A DNA stretch of 64,000 nucleotides from contig NZ_CP091716.1 in the NCBI RefSeq assembly GCF_022009635.1, positions 7,062,501 through 7,126,500 of the forward strand. The letters run 5' to 3'. This document shows positions 34,613-43,194 of the stretch, in pieces. A program made the position numbers and the translations under genes. Positions within the stretch are counted from its first letter, which is position 1. The number at the start of each line of letters is the position of its first letter. The notes under the pieces were generated by a model. That model saw only the letters and a list, made by a program, of their open reading frames with translations, did not search any database and was not told where the DNA came from. The stretch comes from Variovorax paradoxus (GTDB lineage Bacteria > Pseudomonadota > Gammaproteobacteria > Burkholderiales > Burkholderiaceae_C).

Positions 34613-35688
34613 GGCTGCACCTCGACCTGGCCAGGTCCTGTGACACGCGCGAGTACTTCACCGCTGGCGCCGGGCACCTTGACCCGCACGACCTGCCCTT
34701 GCCGGCCATCCTGCAGCACCTCGACGCGGCTTTCCACCGACACCTCACCGCTGCGCGCCAGCAGGTGCGCAGGCTGCCCGCGCACAACGGCGGGCGCGGC
34801 TTCCAGATGCGCCTCGGTAAGCACCTCCCCGGCGCGCAGCGGCCGACGCAGCCGTTGAGAGCCCGCATCCAGTTCAGCTTCGCGCACGCCAGCCAACGGC
34901 TTGGCGTTTCGAAGCGTCGTGAGATCCACGTCCCTGGACTCGGTGACATCGCGCAGCAACGCTGGATCCAGCGTCGTCCCTCGATCGACACCGCGCGTGG
35001 CCACTGTCATCGGTGCCCACGCGCCGACCTCGAAACTCACGGCGGTGGTGCGCACGAACCGGTTGTCCACCCATGCATCCACCCACACCAGCATGCGCCG
35101 GGCGGGTTGCGCCTGATCACTCAGCGGGCGCACCCGCAGCACGGGTGTGCCCGCAGGCAGCATCAGATCGCGCGTGGGCGAGAGTGCCTGCACCTCGGCG
35201 CGTACGCTGCGCTGAGACAACCATGCCGTCAGCGACGCTCTTGCCGCTTCGACGACCGCTTCCCCCTGCAGTTGCTGCGCTTCGCTCTCGATTTCCGTTT
35301 CGCTGGCTCCCGTCCAGCGAAGAATGGGCGCGCGCTCGCTCGCGACGGTTGCCTCGCCTCGCGCGAACTGCAGCCCACTGCGGCCGGCCACCCAGCGCGA
35401 CAGCGTGTCGCGGTCCACGACCGTCGGAGCTCCAGGGCGTGGTGCAGCACCGATCGGTAGCGCCATCAGTCGCCGCAGCGACACCAGGTCCGCACTGGTG
35501 AGAAAGGCGATGTCGCCCAACCGCACCTGCTGACCTGTGGCCCTGGCCTTCGCGCGCATCTCGATGCTGACAACGGCCGGTGCCAGACCCGATGCAGCGC
35601 GATCCACGCCTGCCGCCAAGCCTTCTGACGCGCCAAGAAGGCACGCAGCCGACAGCGCACCGCACGCGAGACTACTTGCGAAGCGCAT
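34609..35688 (-). CDS. flgA: P-ring assembly chaperone FlgA
   Basis: 359 residues, longer than many FlgA. Signal peptide of about 25 residues, then an N-terminal SAF-like region and the C-terminal FlgA core: ATRGVDRGTTLDPALLRDV, KPLAGVREAELDAGSQRLRR and VSVESRVEVLQDGRQGQVV. It acts in the periplasm to help FlgI form the P-ring. The start lies 17 bases inside the end of flgG. Confidence 0.85.
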   Translation of the reverse strand: MRFASSLACGALSAACLLGASEGLAAGVDRAASGLAPAVVSIEMRAKARATGQQVRLGDIAFLTSADLVSLRRLMALPIGAAPRPGAPTVVDRDTLSRWVAGRSGLQFARGEATVASERAPILRWTGASETEIESEAQQLQGEAVVEAARASLTAWLSQRSVRAEVQALSPTRDLMLPAGTPVLRVRPLSDQAQPARRMLVWVDAWVDNRFVRTTAVSFEVGAWAPMTVATRGVDRGTTLDPALLRDVTESRDVDLTTLRNAKPLAGVREAELDAGSQRLRRPLRAGEVLTEAHLEAAPAVVRGQPAHLLARSGEVSVESRVEVLQDGRQGQVVRVKVPGASGEVLARVTGPGQVEVQP

Positions 35689-36460
35689 TGATCATTCCCA
35701 ACATCTCGTCCGACGCCTGCATTACCTTGACATTGGCCTCGTACACGCGCTGCGCCACCATCAGGTTCACCATTTCGTCGGTGAGCTTCACGTTCGACCC
35801 TTCCAGGAATCCCTGTGCGATCGTCCCCATGCCATCTTCGGAGGCCTTGGCGGAGATGGCCTCGCCAGACTCCGTGCTTGCCCGATACAGGTTGTCGCCC
35901 TGGGCCTTCAGTCCAGCCGGGCTCGTGAAACGCACCATCTCCAGTTGCCCGAGTTCGATCGGCGTTGCCTGCCCTGCGACCTGCACATGCACGCGGCCAT
36001 CGCCGTCGATCTTCAAGTCCTTTGCGTTGTCGGGAATTGCGAGGTTCGGCTTGAGCGGGAAGCCGCCCGACGTGGCGAGCAACCCGTCGCGATTGACGCG
36101 AAAGGTGCCGCCACGCGTGTAGGCGCTCGAGCCGTCGGGCATCGTCACTTCGAGGAAGCCCTCTCCCTGGATCGCGAGGTCGAAGGCGGATTCGGTTTTC
36201 TTAAGATCCCCCATGTCGAAGAGCTTGGACATGGTGGCAATGCCTACGCCCGCACCGAGGCGACGTTGCGGACCCAAGACCCCCGCTTCCTCGGAACCGG
36301 GCATGAGGCGCGCGGCCTCCTGCACCATCAGGTCGGTAAAGCCGACCTTGCTCTTCTTGAAACCTGTGGTGTTGACGTTCGCCAGGTTGTTGGCGATGGT
36401 GTCGACATTGAGCTGCTGCGCCTGCATCCCGGTCGCGCTGATATAGAGGGCGTCGAACAT
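35672..36460 (-). CDS. flgG: Flagellar distal rod protein FlgG
   Basis: 262 residues, normal length. N-terminal DTIANNLANVNTTGFKKSKV, the FlgG-type ARLMPGSEEAGVLGPQ region and C-terminal TDEMVNLMVAQRVYEANVKV. It forms the distal rod that crosses the P- and L-rings. 41 bases separate it from flgF. Confidence 0.93.
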   Translation of the reverse strand: MFDALYISATGMQAQQLNVDTIANNLANVNTTGFKKSKVGFTDLMVQEAARLMPGSEEAGVLGPQRRLGAGVGIATMSKLFDMGDLKKTESAFDLAIQGEGFLEVTMPDGSSAYTRGGTFRVNRDGLLATSGGFPLKPNLAIPDNAKDLKIDGDGRVHVQVAGQATPIELGQLEMVRFTSPAGLKAQGDNLYRASTESGEAISAKASEDGMGTIAQGFLEGSNVKLTDEMVNLMVAQRVYEANVKVMQASDEMLGMINALRK

Positions 36461-36501
36461 AGTTTGTTTTTCAAAGTAATGAAGTTCGGGATATCGTCGA
36501 C

Positions 36502-37287
36502 TCAGGACATCTCGCCCAGCTTGCGCACGGCGCCGCCGATCATCTCGTCGTAGCCCAGGGCCACTTTCTGCATCGACTCGAAATGCCGCATCGACTGAAT
36601 CAGCTGTGCCATCTCTTGCATCGAGTTGACGTTGGAGTTCTCGAGGAATCCCTGGCGAACCTGTATATCCGCATCTGCAAGCTGATTCGGCACCTGCTGC
36701 GTCGTCACCAAGCCCTCGCCCATGCGCTGCAGATCCGTGCCGTTATCGAAGCCCACTACCTTCAACTGCGCCACGGGCGTCGCTTCAGCGCCACCGCCAG
36801 GTCGTGACTCGAACACCTGGCCCACGGCGTCGATGACGGGATTCGGTCGCGTGAGCACGATCTCGCCCCCCACGCCCATGACCGGGTGTCCCTTCGCAGT
36901 GACAAGGCGACCTCGCGGGTCCAGCTGCCAGTTGCCCTGTCGGGTGTAGGCGAGGCCCGCCCGGGTGGACACCTCGAAGAAACCAGAATTTGCCAGCGCC
37001 ACATCCAGACTCTGGCCGGTGGTCTTGAGCGTGCTCGGGCGCAGGTCAGTCTGGACCATGAACGGCGCGGCAGCTACAGAAGTCGATGCAGGCTGCGCGG
37101 TACCGGACCAGGACGCATCAGCCCCGCGCATGGCGTCGACGAAGCCGCTCGCCCCCATCGGCAGCGATGTCACTACTTCTCGCTTGTAGCCCGGCGTGGT
37201 GGCGTTCGCCATGTTCAGGCTGATGCGCTCCAGGCGCCCCATGTCCTGCTGCATGCTGAGAAGGCTGATTGCCAGTACGTCGCTCAT
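36502..37287 (-). CDS. flgF: Flagellar proximal rod protein FlgF
   Basis: 261 residues. N-terminal LLSMQQDMGRLERISLNMAN followed by ATTPGYKREV is a diverged rod motif; the C-terminus reads VNSMQEMAQLIQSMRHFESM. Order flgF-flgG supports the name, though N-terminal divergence is higher than usual. Confidence 0.82.
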   Translation of the reverse strand: MSDVLAISLLSMQQDMGRLERISLNMANATTPGYKREVVTSLPMGASGFVDAMRGADASWSGTAQPASTSVAAAPFMVQTDLRPSTLKTTGQSLDVALANSGFFEVSTRAGLAYTRQGNWQLDPRGRLVTAKGHPVMGVGGEIVLTRPNPVIDAVGQVFESRPGGGAEATPVAQLKVVGFDNGTDLQRMGEGLVTTQQVPNQLADADIQVRQGFLENSNVNSMQEMAQLIQSMRHFESMQKVALGYDEMIGGAVRKLGEMS

Positions 37288-37306
37288 CGATGATGTTCCT
37301 TGCGAT

Positions 37307-39418
37307 TCAAAGTTGCACGATGCCGAAGGATTTCAGCTCGATGGTGTGGGGCACCTCGGCCATGGACAGGACGCGAAGGTGCGGCATGACACGCTCTGAC
37401 AGGCCTCGAACATGGCGCCGGAGTTCGGGCGCACAGAGCAGAACAGGCAGCAGGTTGCTCTTCATCATCCGCTCGGCCTGCTGGACGAGACGCTTGATCA
37501 GCTGTTCCGACAGGCGCGGATCGATCACGAAGGGCTGCGTGCCCGCCGCGGTCGTCGCTCCTGCTTCACCTACCGCGATCTGCATGCTCTGCAGAAACTG
37601 GCTCTCGATCGCGGGATCGAGGGTAAGCACCTGCAAGGCGCTCGCCTCTCCGATCAGGCCCTGACAGATGGCATGGCCCAGCCGCTGACGCACAATTTCC
37701 GTCAATTGCGCTGTGTCACGCGTCGCGCGCCCTGCATCGGCCAGCGTCTCGAGAATCGCCTCGACGTGCCGAATCGAGACCTTCTCCCGCAAGAGGTTCT
37801 GCAGGACTTTCTGCACGTCGCTGGCCGAGAGCACAGTCGGGATCAGCTCTTCCACAAGGCCCGGCTGGCTCTTGCGCACGCGCGACAGCAGCCTATCGAC
37901 TTCCGAACGGGTCAACAACGTCGCCGATTCGCGACGCAGCATTTCCGTCAGATGAGTCATGAAGACAGTGGGTGCATCCACCAGCGTGAATTTCGCTTGT
38001 GCCGCCGCCTCGCGCTGACGTTCCTCGATCCACAGTGCGGGCAACCCGTAGGTAGGGTCGCGTGTTGGCTCGCCGGGGATGGATTTGGTATCTCCTGAAG
38101 GATGGATCGCTAGCAAGCGGTCGGCTCGCGCCTCGCCCTTGCCGACCAGCACGCCGTCCAGATGGATCTCGTAGCGATCAGCCGACAGACGTGACGAGTC
38201 CTTGAATCGCACGCGTGGCAATACAAGACCGAACTCGTTCGCATGCTGCTTGCGAAAGCTCGCGATACGCTCCATGAACACGCTGCCGGGCTGGTTGATC
38301 ACCGGCCCCCAGTTGCCACCTAGATGCACCTCGACGGGTTCGACTTGAAGCAACGTGTAGGGATCGTCGCTGGCGGCTGCTGCAGCCGTGCCGTCGGCGG
38401 CAGCAAGATTTTCGGGGTCGATGGGGTCGCCCATGCCCTGCGCCGCGTTATCGCTTTTGACCTTGGCCGCACGATAGAGCAACGTGGCCGCCAGCAAGAA
38501 CCCGGCAGTCAACACCAACGTGGGGATCGCGGGAATTCCAGGCAGCACCAGCAAGCCTCCCAACGCCAACGCGACCATCAGCAGCGTCTTCGGGAAAGAA
38601 CTCACCTGGCGCAGGGCTTCGCGACTCAGGTTGGTGTCGGAAGAGGAACGCGTGACGATGATGCCGGTACCCACCGCGATCACCAGCGCGGGCACCTGCG
38701 TCACGATGCCATCGCCGATCGTGAGCAGTGTGTAGGTCTGCAGCGCTTGCCCCCACGGCAGGCCGTGCTGCATCACACCGATCACCAGCCCGCCGATGAT
38801 ATTGATCAGCAGGATGATGATGCCCGCGATGGCATCGCCCTTGACGAACTTGCTCGCACCGTCCATCGCGCCGTAGAAGCCCGCTTCCTTTTCGATGTTC
38901 TTGCGGCGCCGCTGTGCCTCGGCCTGGTCGATGAAACCCATGTTGAGGTCCGCATCGATGCTCATCTGCTGGCCGGGCATGCTGTCGAGCGTGAAACGCG
39001 CCGCCACCTCTGACACCCGCTGGGCGCCGCTGGTGACCACCACGTACTGCACCACGATCAGGATCAGGAAGACGATCAGCCCGATGACGTAGTTTCCGCC
39101 GACGACGAAAGCGCCGATGGCGCCGATGACACGCCCTGCGTCGCCATCGGACAGGATGAGTCGCGTGGCCGCGACGTTCAACGATAAGCGGAACAAAGTG
39201 GCAATGAGCAACAGCGAAGGGAATGTCGAGAACTCCACCGGCCTTGCCATGTAGAAGGTCAGCAGTAGCACGAGGAATGCGAAGCTGAAATTCGTCAGGA
39301 TCAGGAAGTCCAGCAACCCACTGGGAATGGGTGCAAAGAGCACTACCAGCACGCCGAGAACAAGCAGCACCAGCGCGATATCGCTGTGTTTTTCGAAGAC
39401 CTTCGCAAGCGCCTTCAT
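37307..39418 (-). CDS. flhA: Flagellar export gate protein FlhA
   Basis: 703 residues, normal length. Eight membrane helices in the first 330 residues, with the FHIPEP region MSIDADLNMGFIDQAEAQRR and FYGAMDGASKFVKGDAIAG. The C-terminal cytoplasmic nonamer domain includes the segments LPALWIEERQREAA and ELIPTVLSASDVQKVLQNLL. It uses the proton gradient and docks export substrates. ATGA overlap with flhB. Confidence 0.95.
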   Translation of the reverse strand: MKALAKVFEKHSDIALVLLVLGVLVVLFAPIPSGLLDFLILTNFSFAFLVLLLTFYMARPVEFSTFPSLLLIATLFRLSLNVAATRLILSDGDAGRVIGAIGAFVVGGNYVIGLIVFLILIVVQYVVVTSGAQRVSEVAARFTLDSMPGQQMSIDADLNMGFIDQAEAQRRRKNIEKEAGFYGAMDGASKFVKGDAIAGIIILLINIIGGLVIGVMQHGLPWGQALQTYTLLTIGDGIVTQVPALVIAVGTGIIVTRSSSDTNLSREALRQVSSFPKTLLMVALALGGLLVLPGIPAIPTLVLTAGFLLAATLLYRAAKVKSDNAAQGMGDPIDPENLAAADGTAAAAASDDPYTLLQVEPVEVHLGGNWGPVINQPGSVFMERIASFRKQHANEFGLVLPRVRFKDSSRLSADRYEIHLDGVLVGKGEARADRLLAIHPSGDTKSIPGEPTRDPTYGLPALWIEERQREAAAQAKFTLVDAPTVFMTHLTEMLRRESATLLTRSEVDRLLSRVRKSQPGLVEELIPTVLSASDVQKVLQNLLREKVSIRHVEAILETLADAGRATRDTAQLTEIVRQRLGHAICQGLIGEASALQVLTLDPAIESQFLQSMQIAVGEAGATTAAGTQPFVIDPRLSEQLIKRLVQQAERMMKSNLLPVLLCAPELRRHVRGLSERVMPHLRVLSMAEVPHTIELKSFGIVQL

Positions 39419-40509
39419 GCTTGAACTCCCTTCGCGACAAGACCCTGGCGCTGTTCGCGCATTGCGAACACCCAAACGATGATGCGTGCGACCTGCGCAT
39501 AGAGTTCCGGCGGAACCGCCTGATCGACGGGAAGCTCGCGATAGAGGCGCCTGGCCAGCGGCGGGTTCTGGACCACCGGGATGCCGTGACGCGCGGCGAT
39601 CTCGCGCATTGCAGCGGCCATGTGCCCGCTGCCCTTGGCCAGCAGCTGCGGTGACACCATGCGGCCGTGGTCGTATTTCAGCGCCACAGCGAAGTGGGTG
39701 GGGTTCGTGATCAGCACATCCGCATTGCGCGTCTCGCGCAGTGCGAGGCTGCGCTTGAGCGTCTCTCGACGCAGCTCGCGCAGGCGGGCGCGAATACGAG
39801 GATCGCCGTCGCGGTGTTTGGCCTCATCCTTGATGTCCCGCTGGCTCATGCGCATCTTCTTGGCGAATTCGCGCCGTGTGTACATCAAATCCAGCAACGC
39901 AATGAGCCCCAGCACAAGCGCCATCTTCAGCGCCACACTCGACAGGTCGTCCAGCAGGGTGCGCAAATAACCGATTGGAGACAGCGACGCGAGACCATAG
40001 AACTGGCCCAGCAAAGCCTTGAGTGCCAGCACCGAAACCAGGCCCAGCAGCGTGAGCTTGATGAGTGCTCGTGCGGTATCGAAGAGCACCCGCATCGAGA
40101 ACAGCCTTTTGAGCCCGTTGACTGGATTGATGCGATTGAAGTCCATCTTGACCGGATCGAACGAGAGCATGGGTCCCGTCTGCATCATGTTGCCGACCAC
40201 CGCAGCCAGCATGACCGTCGCGAAGAAAGGGGCCGACAGCACGAATACCGCGCGCAGCGCGCGTTCGGTCAGCGGCCACAATCCGGCTCCCGATGGGTCC
40301 ATCCGTCCTGCCTGGATGAGTACCGCCTGATCGAAGCGGAACTGGGTCGCCACCGCACCGAACCCGCGCCATGTCAGGTAGACCGCAGCCACCGTAAAGA
40401 CGATTGCGCCGACGACGTCCGTGCTTTTCGCGGCTTGTCCTCGCTCTCGGGCGCGCTGCAGCTTGTAGGGCGTTGCCGCCTCGTTGCGATCCAGGTCTTG
40501 CTCTGCCAT
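39415..40509 (-). CDS. flhB: Flagellar export switch protein FlhB
   Basis: 364 residues. Four membrane helices, then the cytoplasmic domain with the self-cleavage motif NPTH inside VLITNPTHFAVALKYD (about residues 265-280), so substrate-specificity switching should work. The N-terminus EAATPYKLQRARERGQAAKS is conserved. TGATG overlap with fliR. Confidence 0.93.
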   Translation of the reverse strand: MAEQDLDRNEAATPYKLQRARERGQAAKSTDVVGAIVFTVAAVYLTWRGFGAVATQFRFDQAVLIQAGRMDPSGAGLWPLTERALRAVFVLSAPFFATVMLAAVVGNMMQTGPMLSFDPVKMDFNRINPVNGLKRLFSMRVLFDTARALIKLTLLGLVSVLALKALLGQFYGLASLSPIGYLRTLLDDLSSVALKMALVLGLIALLDLMYTRREFAKKMRMSQRDIKDEAKHRDGDPRIRARLRELRRETLKRSLALRETRNADVLITNPTHFAVALKYDHGRMVSPQLLAKGSGHMAAAMREIAARHGIPVVQNPPLARRLYRELPVDQAVPPELYAQVARIIVWVFAMREQRQGLVAKGVQA

Positions 40510-41312
40510 CAGCGCCCCCACTGCGGCGGTGCCGACACGAAAATTTCGTCCCAGGTCGTCGCGATGCCGGCATAGACCCGGGTCATCACGCCGCCGATAC
40601 CCGTGAACCAGAGCGACAGGGCCACGAGGCCGACAATGATCTTGACTGGGATGCCCATCGTGAACATGTTCATCTGCGGCAGGTTGCGCCCCACCACACC
40701 GAGCGCGAACTCCGCCAGCAGGATGCAGAACACCACAGGTGCCGCCAGGGCAAAGCCCAGGCTGAAAAGCCCCGCCGCCTGCTTGAGCACAGGCTCCACG
40801 GCCTGCGCCAGAGACCAAGGTGCTCCCACCGGAAAACGCTCGACGCTGTATGCGATTCCGCGCAGCAACGCGTGATGGCCGTTGACCAGGAAGAACACCA
40901 GGACCGCCACGTAGGCAAACGCCGTGGTAAGGATCGGCACAGGGCGCCGGGTGACGGGATCCATGATCTGCGCGATACCGAAGCCCAGCTGAACATCCAG
41001 CATCTGGCCTGCGACCGTAAACGCACCAAACGCCAGCAATATGCCGAGCCCGAGAACCGCGCCAAGGACGAGTTCGCTCAGCGCCGCAGGCAACAACACC
41101 CTCCATTCCACGGGCGCCCCGGCAGCAGATGTCAAGGCCGAAGCCAGGGCCACCGACAAGCTCAGCACGAGCAAGACGCGCACCGTTGCAGGCAGCGGCA
41201 CCGCATAGAGCACAGGGGTCATCATGAATGTGGCGGCGACACGCAAGGCCAGAAGGCCGACAAGTACAGCCCACGACGTGTCCATGCCCGCTGGCAATGT
41301 GGCGATGCTCAC
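40509..41312 (-). CDS. fliR: Flagellar export gate protein FliR
   Basis: 267 residues from a GTG at 41312 (258 from the ATG at 41285). Six membrane helices; the conserved FliR region LDVQLGFGIAQIMDP is followed by a helix and LLRGIAYSVERFPVGAP, and the last helix precedes MNMFTMGIPVKIIVGLVA. I prefer the GTG because it gives the usual length of N-terminus before helix 1. Follows fliQ by 14 bases. Confidence 0.88.
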   Translation of the reverse strand: MSIATLPAGMDTSWAVLVGLLALRVAATFMMTPVLYAVPLPATVRVLLVLSLSVALASALTSAAGAPVEWRVLLPAALSELVLGAVLGLGILLAFGAFTVAGQMLDVQLGFGIAQIMDPVTRRPVPILTTAFAYVAVLVFFLVNGHHALLRGIAYSVERFPVGAPWSLAQAVEPVLKQAAGLFSLGFALAAPVVFCILLAEFALGVVGRNLPQMNMFTMGIPVKIIVGLVALSLWFTGIGGVMTRVYAGIATTWDEIFVSAPPQWGR

Positions 41313-41326
41313 GAATTGCGCTCGGA

Positions 41327-41593
41327 TCAGAACAACGCGGGAATGCCGCTCCACAGCTGCACCGTGAACTGCGTCAGTTTGCGCAGCATCCAGGGCCCCG
41401 CCACGATCATGACAGCCGCGGCCGTGAAGAGCTTGGGCACGAAAGTCAGGGACATCTCCTGTACCTGGGTGACGACCTGCAGGATGCTGATCACCACGCC
41501 GACCAGCATGGTCAGACCGAGCAGCGGCACACACACGAGCAGCCCCGTCCAGAACAGGTCCGACATCATCTTCAACGCCAAGTCCGCATGCAT
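41327..41593 (-). CDS. fliQ: Flagellar export gate protein FliQ
   Basis: 88 residues with two membrane helices (about 13-37 and 48-72) joined by VVTQVQEMSLTFVPK, the FliQ signature. It is the first gene of the leftward flagellar run. A sigma-28-like promoter lies about 105 bases upstream. Confidence 0.92.
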   Translation of the reverse strand: MHADLALKMMSDLFWTGLLVCVPLLGLTMLVGVVISILQVVTQVQEMSLTFVPKLFTAAAVMIVAGPWMLRKLTQFTVQLWSGIPALF

Positions 41594-41697
41594 TAAGGGC
41601 CTCACTGGAGCGTGGCCTGAGACCATTCGCCCTATTTTGCGCACTCGTGCTTTTGGCAAGAGATACGTGCAACTTTTAATTAGATTTAAACCTGAAA

Positions 41698-41723
41698 TCT
41701 TCGGCTTTTGCAGAAGCGATTTA
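41698..41723 (-). promoter_or_regulatory. Sigma-28-like promoter upstream of fliQ
   Basis: On the minus strand TAAA (41723-41720), 14 bases, then GCCGAAGA (41705-41698). The FliA consensus in enteric bacteria is TAAA-N15-GCCGATAA, so this matches the -35 and six of eight -10 bases, with a spacer one base short. It lies about 105 bases before the fliQ start. With fliA near the end of the same gene run it would form a positive loop. Confidence 0.5.
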
Positions 41724-41989
41724 GCTCGCAATTGCAGTTTGAGCATCGAAAATTCAGAAGATCACTCGATTTATCGAGCAGCGTGCAGCCGATGTTATGC
41801 GAGGAAGAATACAAATCTCAAATGAAACAAAAAATAAATTTCTTAATAACTTCTTGATTGTTTCTTTAATTAAAGATTGTTTCCTAAAAATATAACTTCC
41901 TCATTAATTCAAAAAAACTGCCCTGGCTGAATCCGCCGCCGGGACCGGAGCTTCCGGGGCAACGCAGAGCTTTTAAAATTCAACGAGGT
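41724..41989. other. AT-rich gap with palindrome
   Basis: This gap between the flagellar promoter and the small gene at 41990 is far more AT-rich than the rest of the window, especially 41815-41920. It contains the perfect palindrome TCTTTAATTAAAGA (41863-41876). No gene is supported. It probably marks an accessory insertion next to the flagellar block, and may bind H-NS-like silencers or a regulator. Confidence 0.45.
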
Positions 41990-42124
41990 ATGAATGTCGC
42001 AACGTGCTTGGTTGGTCCTCTTTCCATTCATCGTCGCTGTGTCCCAATTTCCGCCGAAGCGGCTCTTCGCTCCTACATCCAATGGGCAGAACAGCGTTCC
42101 AAGGTCTACACATCGGCAAAATGA
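41990..42124 (+). CDS. Small ORF of 44 residues overlapping the next gene
   Basis: ATG at 41990, preceded by GAGG 1-4 bases upstream, encodes MNVATCLVGPLSIHRRCVP then a helical end (ISAEAALRSYIQWAEQ). The stop overlaps the next ATG as ATGA (42121-42124), the usual sign of translational coupling. It could be a leader peptide, a small protein, or the front half of a gene now split. No family recognised. Confidence 0.4.
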   Translation: MNVATCLVGPLSIHRRCVPISAEAALRSYIQWAEQRSKVYTSAK

Positions 42125-42654
42125 ACAGCGATGGCGAACGCAAAGATGAAGTGGACGCCCGCAAAAATTGCATGCCCGGGGCAATTAGCCTTCGAACTGG
42201 CGCCCCTTTTTCAATGTGCATGTGCGCAAGCGACCTGCGAGGAACTCTCTTGAAACAGATGCCGAACACAATCCTTCGCGATCTGGCATGGTCGTTCAGC
42301 AGGGACACCCCCGAATCCATCGCTGAATGGGAAGAGGCGTTGTCGGCCTATGGGGAAGACATCGGCATGCCTGTCGACCGGGAGAAGCTGTGGCTGGTGC
42401 TCCCGGTTCGTGCTCTCGACGTGCAGTACACGTACTGGGTGGTCGGCAACAACAATGAGTGGCAACCAAAGAGCAGGGTCGTTTCTGTACGAGCTTCAAG
42501 GCTCTTGTCTTGCAGCGAAATTCTTTTCGAGGTGCACAAGGCGTCGCATGCCGAACTGGAGGACCAGGATCACCGATTTTTCGAAGGGCTGGAACTGCTC
42601 GACGAGGTATTCGAAGAAGGCGTGCCGGCTTACAAGATGCTGTTGGGAAGCTGA
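42121..42654 (+). CDS. Unknown soluble protein, 177 residues
   Basis: From the ATG at 42121 the frame gives 177 residues: a polar N-terminus (residues 1-45), then a mixed alpha/beta domain with LRDLAWSFSRDTPESIAEWE, LWLVLPVRALDVQYTYWVVG and FFEGLELLDEVFEEGVPAYK. The start could be as early as 42004 in the same frame, but the four-base overlap with the small gene favours 42121. No secretion signal. Acidic, compact and isolated in an AT-rich accessory stretch; an immunity-type role is possible. Confidence 0.5.
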   Translation: MNSDGERKDEVDARKNCMPGAISLRTGAPFSMCMCASDLRGTLLKQMPNTILRDLAWSFSRDTPESIAEWEEALSAYGEDIGMPVDREKLWLVLPVRALDVQYTYWVVGNNNEWQPKSRVVSVRASRLLSCSEILFEVHKASHAELEDQDHRFFEGLELLDEVFEEGVPAYKMLLGS

Positions 42655-42758
42655 GGTTTGGTGGTGTGGAGGCGGAGTAGCAGAAGAACGAACGACCGCT
42701 GAGCAGAAGAAGCTACTTCCGCTTCGGATTCAACATCGATGATCGAATCCGGCAGTGA

Positions 42759-43061
42759 TCAACTGCTCCCCACGCGCACGCCATCGCCACCCTCTGCCAC
42801 AGCAACACGCCAAGACTGAACCGTCGCCTCGACCGTCTCGATACGTCGCTGCAATTCTTCGTTGACCAGCCGCATCAGCGCACCCAGTTCAGTGCGTGTC
42901 GGATAAATCTCTTCCGGGTCGCTCACGCGTTGCGGGACGATGAGTTTTTCAAGGCACGCGTAGGCAAGATGCACGGCGTGAAAGCTGTCGACGTCGTCGC
43001 ATGCTTTCAGGGCGAGAGATTCGACACAGACGTGCGCGGGCGCGCGAACAGATGCAGCCAT
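42759..43061 (-). CDS. Unknown protein, 100 residues, with structured leader
   Basis: 100 residues starting MAASVRAPAHVCVESLALKA after GGAGG six bases upstream. Mostly helical: CDDVDSFHAVHLAYACLEKL, then LGALMRLVNEELQRRIETVE. No membrane helix. I do not recognise the family. Its leader (43073-43194) has strong secondary structure and two segments complementary to bases next to its ribosome site, so translation is probably controlled by RNA pairing. Confidence 0.6.
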   Translation of the reverse strand: MAASVRAPAHVCVESLALKACDDVDSFHAVHLAYACLEKLIVPQRVSDPEEIYPTRTELGALMRLVNEELQRRIETVEATVQSWRVAVAEGGDGVRVGSS

Positions 43062-43116
43062 GAATGGCCTCCAGAGGTGCGGTTTGCTGAAACCGCCGCT
43101 CTCGAGTCCAAACGAG

Positions 43117-43194
43117 GGCGGCAGCTCGACGGGTTGGACTACCGGGCACCTCTTGCGAGAACCGGCCGGGCTCGCGCCCGCCCGTCGAGCCGCC
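43117..43194 (-). ncRNA. C4-like antisense RNA element in the leader
   Basis: Read on the minus strand: arm GGCGGCTCGACGGG (43194-43181) pairs with CCCGTCGAGCTGCCGCC (43133-43117, two-base bulge). Between the arms lie AGAGGTGC (43153-43146) and AGTCCAA (43140-43134). Both have perfect complements further downstream: TTGGACT (43111-43105) and GCACCTCT (43080-43073), the latter touching the GGAGG of the gene at 43061. A hairpin GCGGTTT-CAGC-AAACCGC (43096-43079) overlaps that target. C4 antisense RNAs of phage P1/P7 have this logic. The pairing is seen; the C4 label is inference. Confidence 0.5.

Noticed and set aside
39415..41274. A 619-residue FlhB with an N-terminal extension
   Set aside because: The extension is an out-of-frame reading of fliR. 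The conserved FlhB N-terminus starts at 40509 in a TGATG overlap.
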